From contig NZ_JANFNY010000029.1 in NCBI RefSeq assembly GCF_024437745.1, positions 1 through 59,059 on the forward strand: a DNA stretch of 59,059 nt, written 5' to 3'. The stretch is from Roseomonas sp. GC11 (GTDB taxonomy: Bacteria > Pseudomonadota > Alphaproteobacteria > Acetobacterales > Acetobacteraceae). Positions 53,836 to 59,059 of the stretch are shown here, in pieces. A program made the position numbers and the translations under genes. The notes below the pieces were generated by a model. It did not search any database and was not told the origin of the DNA. It saw nothing but the letters and a program-made list of their open reading frames with translations. How positions within the stretch are numbered: the first letter of the stretch is position 1; every line of letters begins with the position of its first letter.

Positions 53836-55047
53836 ATGACCAGCACTGGAAATGCCGCGGCAGACCTGCGGCATGACGCGGAGATCGGCCCGAGGGTGCC
53901 GGATGCGGCGGCGCTCGCGCTGCGCGCCGTGCACCGCGCGGCGAGCGATCTGCGGCGTGGCACCCCGGTTCTGGTCACCGGCCCGCGCTGTGCCCTGCTG
54001 GTCGCGGCGGCCGAGACGGTGGGGGCGCGCGGGCTGGCGGAGCTGGCCGCCGCCGGCCATGCCGCGCCCTGCCTGCTGCTGGCGCCGATCCGCGCGGCGG
54101 CGGTGTTGCAGCGCCCCATTCCCGCCGCCATCCAGCGCGCCGATGCCCATGCGCCGGAGGCCCGCCGGCTGGAGGAGGGCGTCACCGCGCTGCGCCTGCC
54201 GCCCGCCCTGCTGGAGCCCACCGCGCTGAAGCGCCTGGCCGACCCGGTGGCGGAGCGCCTGCTGCCTGAGCACCCGGAACTGGTGGCGGCCCCGGCCCTG
54301 GCCCCGGCGGCGCTGGCCCTGGCCAAGCTGGGCCGGCTGCTGCCCGCCCTGGTCGCCGTCCCGGCGGAGGAGGGGGCGGCGGCGCGGCTGGGCCTGCTCT
54401 CCGTTCCCGCCGCCGATATCCTGGCCTATCCGGCCGCCGCCGCCACCAGCCTCACCCGCGTGGCCGAGGCGCGGGTGCCGCTCGAGGATGCGCCGGAGGC
54501 CCGCATCGTCGCCTTCCGCGCGGCGGATGGCGGCATCGAGCATCTGGCGATCCTGGTGGGGGACCCGCTGGCCCTGGTGGAGCAGGGGGGGGCGCCGCTG
54601 GTGCGCGCCCATTCCGAATGCTTCACCGGCGACCTGCTGGGCAGCCTGCGCTGCGACTGCGGCCCGCAGCTGCGCGGCGCCATCCGCCGCATGGCGCAGG
54701 ATGGCGCGGGCGTGCTGCTCTATTTGGCGCAGGAGGGGCGCGGCATCGGCCTCGTCAACAAGCTGCGCGCCTACACCCTGCAGGACCAGGGGCTGGACAC
54801 GCTCGATGCCAACCGCGCCCTGGGCTATGGCGCCGATGAGCGCGGCTTCCTGGTGGCGGCCACCATGCTGCGCGCCCTCGGCATTCCCCGCGTCCGGCTG
54901 CTGACCAACAACCCGGACAAGATCGAGGGCCTGTCCGCCTGTGGCATCGACGTGCTGGGGCGGGAGGCGCACCAGTTCGACGCCAATGGCGTGAACGACA
55001 AATACCTGGAGACCAAGGCCGAGCGCTTCGGCCACCTGCTGGGCTGA
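53836..55047 (+). CDS. ribA: GTP cyclohydrolase II with degenerate N-terminal domain
   Basis: Opens GTP for riboflavin synthesis. The C-terminal half (about 205-403) is complete: zinc ligands in HSECFTGDLLGSLRCDCG, then YLAQEGRGIGL (catalytic Arg region) and LTNNPDKIEG. The N-terminal 200 residues resemble a RibB (DHBP synthase)-length domain, ALRAVHRAASDLRRGTPVLV, but lack the acidic DDEDRENEGD-type active-site motif. It is therefore not a working RibBA fusion by sequence. The start MTSTGNAAADL fits. The YkuD gene follows after 5 nt. Confidence 0.93.
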   Translation: MTSTGNAAADLRHDAEIGPRVPDAAALALRAVHRAASDLRRGTPVLVTGPRCALLVAAAETVGARGLAELAAAGHAAPCLLLAPIRAAAVLQRPIPAAIQRADAHAPEARRLEEGVTALRLPPALLEPTALKRLADPVAERLLPEHPELVAAPALAPAALALAKLGRLLPALVAVPAEEGAAARLGLLSVPAADILAYPAAAATSLTRVAEARVPLEDAPEARIVAFRAADGGIEHLAILVGDPLALVEQGGAPLVRAHSECFTGDLLGSLRCDCGPQLRGAIRRMAQDGAGVLLYLAQEGRGIGLVNKLRAYTLQDQGLDTLDANRALGYGADERGFLVAATMLRALGIPRVRLLTNNPDKIEGLSACGIDVLGREAHQFDANGVNDKYLETKAERFGHLLG

Positions 55048-55052
55048 GCGGC

Positions 55053-55559
55053 GTGGAGGGTTTCGCGCGCGTCCAGGCCACCGGCCCCGCGGAGGGGCTG
55101 GTGGAGTTCCGTGGCCAGCGCTGGCGCTGTGCCCTCGGCAAGGGCGGGGTGCGGCGGGAGAAGGAGGAGGGCGATGGCGCCACCCCCCTCGGCCCGCTGC
55201 CGCTGCGCCGCGTGCTCTACCGCGCCGATCGCGGCGCCGCCCCGGCCTGCGCCGTGCCGGTGGAGCCGCTGGGGCCGGAGGAGGGCTGGTGCGACGACCC
55301 CGCCCACCCCGCCTACAACACCCGCATCCGCCTGCCCCACCCGGCGCGGCATGAGCGGCTGTGGCGGGAGGATCACGTCTACGACATCATCGGCGTGCTG
55401 GGCTGGAACGACGCGCCGGTGGTGCGCGGGCGGGGCAGCGCCATTTTCCTGCACCTCGCCCGGCCGGGCTATGCGCCGACGGAAGGCTGCATCGCCCTGG
55501 AGGCACGCGATCTGCGGGCGCTGCTGGCCGGCGGCATCACGGGGTTCCTGGTCGGATAA
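55053..55559 (+). CDS. YkuD-fold L,D-transpeptidase-family protein
   Basis: A 168-residue protein of the COG3786-type L,D-transpeptidase group. The active-site motif is FLHLARPGYAPTEGCIALEA, with the His and the Cys in TEGC. The start is a GTG at 55053, 5 nt behind ribA. There is no signal peptide or membrane anchor, unlike periplasmic Ldt enzymes, so export or a cytosolic role remains open. An ATG start would remove part of the fold. A family A cassette begins at the stop. Confidence 0.87.
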   Translation: MEGFARVQATGPAEGLVEFRGQRWRCALGKGGVRREKEEGDGATPLGPLPLRRVLYRADRGAAPACAVPVEPLGPEEGWCDDPAHPAYNTRIRLPHPARHERLWREDHVYDIIGVLGWNDAPVVRGRGSAIFLHLARPGYAPTEGCIALEARDLRALLAGGITGFLVG

Positions 55560-55706
55560 GGGGGCTTTGCCCCCTTGACCCCCAGCAGGGGGCAGGGCCC
55601 CCTGCACCGCCATCAGTTTGGCGCCCACTGATGGCGGGGTCCCCCAAAGGAAAATATGGGGGGACCCTGTCCCCCCGGCTGGGTCCAGGGGCGGAGCCCC
55701 TGGCGC
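55560..55706. repeat. Two family A cassettes between convergent stops
   Basis: From the YkuD stop: GGGGGCTTTGCCCCC, a GCAGGGGGC/GCCCCCTGC hairpin, CGCCATCAG. From the glycosyltransferase stop on the minus strand: CCAGGGGCTCCGCCCCTGG, GGGGGGACAGGGTCCCCCC, ATATTTTCCTTTGGGGGACCCCGCCATCAG (in two parts). The two modules meet head to head at a common CGCCATCAGT. Confidence 0.82.
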
Positions 55707-57044
55707 TTACCCCTGCTGGCTGAGATCCACCCCCATCCGCGCATAGACCGAGGCCAGCCGCCGCTCATAGGCTTCCGGTCCGAACAGCGCCGCGCGCTTC
55801 GGCCCGGCGAGGGAGAGCCAGTTGCGCAGATCGGCGTCGGTATCCAGGGCGCGGATGGCCTCGGTGAGGGCGCGCACGTCATAGGGATCGACGGTGATGG
55901 CGGCATCCCCCACCACTTCCGGCAGGGAGGAGGTGTTGGAGGTCAGCACCGGGGTGCCGAGCTTCATCGCCTCCAGCGCCGGCAGGCCGAAGCCCTCGTA
56001 GAGCGAGGGGAAGATGGCCGCCTGCGCGCCGCGCACCAGCGAGACGAGCAGCCGGAAGGGCGCGTAGTCCAGCATGATGATGCGCCGCTTGGTGCGCAGG
56101 ATGCTGCCTTCCTGCACCTGGTAGCGGATATGGTCGTCGAAGAGCAGCTTCAGCTCCTCGTCGCTCTGCCACGCCTTCTTGCCAACGAGGACGAGGGGCA
56201 GGTCGGTGCCGGAGGAGAGATAGGCCTCGATCAGCCGCCCGACATTCTTCTTCGGCTCGATGGCGCCGAAGAACAGGAAATACTTCTTCCACTCCAGCCC
56301 GAAGCTGCCGCGGATCTCGTCGCGCGCCTCGTCCTCGGGCTTGTCGGTGAATTTCCGCGGCAGGTCGACGGCCTGGTAGGTGTTCGTGACCTTCTCCGGA
56401 TCGGCGCCGAGCAGGTTGATGATATCGCGCCGCGAGGCCTCGGAGACGGTGATGATGTGGTCCGCCTTGCGCACGATCTGGCGGTTCATGCGGAAATAGC
56501 GGCGCTTGTTGTCGAGGGTGGTGTAGGGCAGGCGCAGCGGCACGAGGTCGTGCAGGCAGTAGACGTTCTTGGCCCCCGGGATGCGCAGCGGCAGCGGGTA
56601 GGTCCAGTGCATGATATGCGGCGGGCGCGGCATCCGCACCGAGATCTGGCGGCCGTAGATCTTGAAGCTGTTGTGGGCGAGGTTGAAAAGGTTCTCGACG
56701 TTCCACAGGTGGTCGAAATGCGGCATGCGGTTCTCGTAGGTGGTCGAGATCACATTGCCGGTGACGGGGATGCGCGTGGCGTATTCGCCGAAGGGGCCCA
56801 TCAGCGAGCGGCGGAACATGCGCAGCCAGCGCAGCGTCTTGCCGGTATCGCCCACCCGGTTGTCGAAGAAGGCGATCTCGCGGATCAGCTCGTTCCGGCT
56901 GGGGCTGGCGCGCGTGCCGTAGAGCACGCCCACCTCGGCGCCCATGGCGCCCAGGCGGAAGCTCAGATTGCGCGCGTAGGTGGCCACCCCTGTGCCCTGG
57001 TCGAGCGCGAGGTTATAGCCGTCGATATAGATTCGGGACCGCAT
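55707..57044 (-). CDS. Family 4 glycosyltransferase
   Basis: A 445-residue GT-B glycosyltransferase. The N-terminal acceptor domain opens YIDGYNLALDQGTGVATYAR, with the usual glycine-rich loop. The donor domain has FLFFGAIEPKKNVGRLIEAY and the GT4 EX7E-type motif in FPSLYEGFGLPALEAMKLG, followed by GTPVLTSNTSSLPEV. It probably adds a hexose or deoxyhexose to an exopolysaccharide or LPS intermediate. It is divergent from a second glycosyltransferase gene across 86 bp, which suggests a surface-polysaccharide locus that continues to the right. Confidence 0.93.
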   Translation of the reverse strand: MRSRIYIDGYNLALDQGTGVATYARNLSFRLGAMGAEVGVLYGTRASPSRNELIREIAFFDNRVGDTGKTLRWLRMFRRSLMGPFGEYATRIPVTGNVISTTYENRMPHFDHLWNVENLFNLAHNSFKIYGRQISVRMPRPPHIMHWTYPLPLRIPGAKNVYCLHDLVPLRLPYTTLDNKRRYFRMNRQIVRKADHIITVSEASRRDIINLLGADPEKVTNTYQAVDLPRKFTDKPEDEARDEIRGSFGLEWKKYFLFFGAIEPKKNVGRLIEAYLSSGTDLPLVLVGKKAWQSDEELKLLFDDHIRYQVQEGSILRTKRRIIMLDYAPFRLLVSLVRGAQAAIFPSLYEGFGLPALEAMKLGTPVLTSNTSSLPEVVGDAAITVDPYDVRALTEAIRALDTDADLRNWLSLAGPKRAALFGPEAYERRLASVYARMGVDLSQQG

Positions 57045-57130
57045 GGGCGCGACCCTAGCGGAGCCGTGCCGCGCGGCGAAGGGCACATCGCCGGGAGGGC
57101 GCAATCCGTGGCGCGAAGAGGGGAGCAGGG

Positions 57131-59059
57131 ATGAGCGAGCCGGTTCAGGATGCCGATGCGCTGCGGCGGCGGGCGGACAGCCTGCGCGACCAGCGCCTCT
57201 GGCGCGAGGCGGCGGCGGCCTATGGCGCCTTCCTGGCGCTGCGCCCCGAGGATGCCGGGATGCGCGTGCAGCAGGGCCATTGCCTGAAGGAGGCGGGCGA
57301 TCTCGAGGGCGCCCTGGCGCTCTACCGCGAGGCCGCCGCGCAGCGCCCGCGCGATGCCGATATCCCCCTCCAGATCGGCCATGCCGAGAAGCTGCGCGGC
57401 CGGATGGACGCGGCGCGCGAGGCCTATGCCCGCGCCGTGCTGCTGGCGCCGGGGGCGCAGAACCCCTGGCGGGAATGGTCCGCCCTGATGCGGCAGGAGG
57501 CCGGGCGCGTCACCGCCCCCGCCGGCGGGGTGGTGCTCGACCTCAGCGACCTCGCCGCCTGGGTGCGCGGCGGGCGGCGGGCGCCCTCGGGCATCCAGCG
57601 CGTGCAGCTCGACCTCGTGCGCGCGGCGCTGGGCCGTGCCGTGCCGCCGCGCCTCTGCGCCATGCCGCCCGGCGCTGGTGGTATGGGCGGTGGCGGCTGG
57701 CGGGACTGGCCGGTGGCGCTCTTCACCCGCATCGACCACCTGATGACCAGCGGCGCCGATGCGGAGGACCCGGAGTGGCGCGCCGCCGCCCTGCTGCTGG
57801 AGGGCGTGCTCTCCGCCGCGCCGCCGCTGCGCTTCGCCCCCGGCGCGGTGCTGGCGCCGCTCGGCGGCAGCTGGAGCCAGCCGGACCACCTGGCCTGCCT
57901 GCGCGCGGCGCGGGCGCGGGACGGGCTGCGCCATGTGCCGCTGCTGCATGACTGCATCCCCCTGCTGCTGCCCGAGCACTGCGCGGAGCGGGTGACGCAG
58001 GATTATGCCCGCTGGTTCTCCGCCCTGCCGCTGCATGCGGAGGGGGTGGTGGCCGTCTCGCAGGCCACGGCGGAGGATATGCGGGCGCTGATGGCGCGCC
58101 ACCTGCCGGACCTGCCGGTGCCGCCCGCCGCCGTGCTGCGGCTGGATGCCGCGCCGCGCGCCGTGGTGCCGGAGCCGCACCCCATCGCCGCCGCCGGCCG
58201 GCCCTATGTGCTCTTCGTCTCCACCATCGAGGGGCGGAAGAACCACCTGATGGTGTTCAACGCCTGGCTGGCGCTGCTGCGCCGGCTGGGGGCGGCGGCG
58301 GTGCCGCTGCTGGTCTGCGTCGGCCGCCCCGGCTGGCGGGCCGGGGCGGCGATGAGCCTGCTGGAGGCCTCCACCGCCCTGCGCGGCAAGGTGCGGCTGC
58401 TCTCCGACGTGTCGGACCCGCAGCTGGCAGCGCTGTACCAGGGCTGCCTCTTCACCCTCTACAACAGCCATCATGAGGGCTGGGGCCTGCCCGTCACCGA
58501 GAGCCTGGCGCATGGCAGGCTGGCGCTGGTGCCCGCCCATTCGGCGCTGACCGAGGCGGGCGAGGGGGGCGCGCTGTTCTTCGCCCCCGGCAGCGAGCCG
58601 GATCTGGTGGCGCAGCTCACCCGCCTGATCACCGAGCCCGGCTTCCGCGCCGCCGCCGAGGCCGCCATCCGGCCGCCGGGGCGGGACTGGGCGGCGGTGG
58701 CGGATCGCTTCCTCACCGAGGCGGCGCGGTTGGCCGCCACGGCGCCGCCGCCGCCTGCGCCCTGCCCGGCGCCCGGCCTGCCGCACCCGCTGGCCCGGCT
58801 GGAGGGCGAGGCCCCCGGCCTGCCCATGGCCCTGGCCGAGGCGCTGCGCGATGGCGAGGGCTGGCACCCGCTGGAAGCCTGGGGCTGCTGGACGCGCCCC
58901 GGCCCGGCGCGGCTCTGCCTGGAACTGCCGCCGGGGATGGAGGGGGCGCTGGAGGTGCAGATCGGCCTGCGCGCCCCGGAGGGCGCGGCGGTGGAGGCGG
59001 ACCTGCTGCCGCTGCGCGAGGGCGCGCCGCCCGCCGGGGCCCGGCGCGTGGCGCTGCCG
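57131..59059 (+). CDS. TPR-glycosyltransferase fusion, 3' end outside window
   Basis: An open frame of 643 codons with no stop before the right edge. Start MSEPVQDADALRR behind a GGGAGCAGGG site. Residues about 10-115 form helical tetratricopeptide-like repeats (WREAAAAYGAFLALRPEDAG; LEGALALYREAA; REAYARAVLLAPGAQ). A GT4-type catalytic region follows (STIEGRKNHLMVFNAW near 360-375; LYNSHHEGWGLPVTESLAHG near 445-465). A Pro/Ala linker and the start of another domain come after about 535. It may be a multi-domain polysaccharide enzyme. Confidence 0.85.
   Translation, partial: MSEPVQDADALRRRADSLRDQRLWREAAAAYGAFLALRPEDAGMRVQQGHCLKEAGDLEGALALYREAAAQRPRDADIPLQIGHAEKLRGRMDAAREAYARAVLLAPGAQNPWREWSALMRQEAGRVTAPAGGVVLDLSDLAAWVRGGRRAPSGIQRVQLDLVRAALGRAVPPRLCAMPPGAGGMGGGGWRDWPVALFTRIDHLMTSGADAEDPEWRAAALLLEGVLSAAPPLRFAPGAVLAPLGGSWSQPDHLACLRAARARDGLRHVPLLHDCIPLLLPEHCAERVTQDYARWFSALPLHAEGVVAVSQATAEDMRALMARHLPDLPVPPAAVLRLDAAPRAVVPEPHPIAAAGRPYVLFVSTIEGRKNHLMVFNAWLALLRRLGAAAVPLLVCVGRPGWRAGAAMSLLEASTALRGKVRLLSDVSDPQLAALYQGCLFTLYNSHHEGWGLPVTESLAHGRLALVPAHSALTEAGEGGALFFAPGSEPDLVAQLTRLITEPGFRAAAEAAIRPPGRDWAAVADRFLTEAARLAATAPPPPAPCPAPGLPHPLARLEGEAPGLPMALAEALRDGEGWHPLEAWGCWTRPGPARLCLELPPGMEGALEVQIGLRAPEGAAVEADLLPLREGAPPAGARRVALP

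Overview
The window is very GC-rich and almost fully coding. It reads as chromosomal DNA of an alphaproteobacterium, most likely an Acetobacteraceae/Roseomonas-type Rhodospirillales member. That placement is an inference from: rpsT next to dnaA, secB with a Tim44-type gene and mltA, a DUF1674/SDHAF4 protein, a MaeB malic enzyme with a phosphotransacetylase-like tail, and a gene set typical of that order. I see no phage, transposase, integrase, CRISPR array or rRNA. There is one tRNA (Ala, CGC).

Layout. 0.2-4.0 kb: minus-strand cofactor and nucleotide cluster (ubiE-coaBC-dut-moeB-like-dsrE). 4.2-17.4 kb: VWA lipoprotein, murJ, secB, histidine phosphatase, Tim44-like gene, mltA, XRE regulator, Smr gene, glnD, mutS. 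17.5-24.8 kb: peptide-type binding protein, maeB, sugar isomerase-like gene, VOC protein, folD-DUF167-yggT. 24.9-31.7 kb: tRNA-Ala, chemoreceptor, coaA, metallo-hydrolase, dnaA, rpsT. 31.9-38.7 kb: a plus-strand Ugp-like ABC importer operon (ATPase, two permeases, binding protein, metallophosphoesterase) and mgtE. 38.8-45.4 kb: echA, mutM, Mn-catalase, rsmD, RluB-type synthase, class-I glutamine amidotransferase, SDR, tadA. 45.4-59 kb: a ZnuD-like TonB receptor behind a Zur-box-like site, SDHAF4-like protein, htpX, LysR/DoxX pair, argG, an orphan OmpR-type regulator, ribA with a degenerate N-terminal domain, a YkuD protein, and two divergent glycosyltransferases, the second running off the right edge.

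The most unusual feature is in the intergenic spaces. At least three families of dispersed palindromic cassettes sit mostly directly behind stop codons. Family A is GC-only multi-hairpin modules. Family B is an A/T-tract double hairpin joined to a GCGTCCCGC dyad, always in the same orientation relative to the gene it follows. Family C is a 65-bp module with two identical copies 17 kb apart. One family A cassette now encodes most of a permease N-terminus, another supplies the stop codon of rsmD, and one hairpin is amplified four times in tandem behind the response regulator. Other points: the conserved mutM-echA-rpsT-dnaA order is split by the 7-kb opposite-strand importer island, ubiB is absent between ubiE and coaBC, and CoaBC and MutM each lack a cysteine expected in their families.
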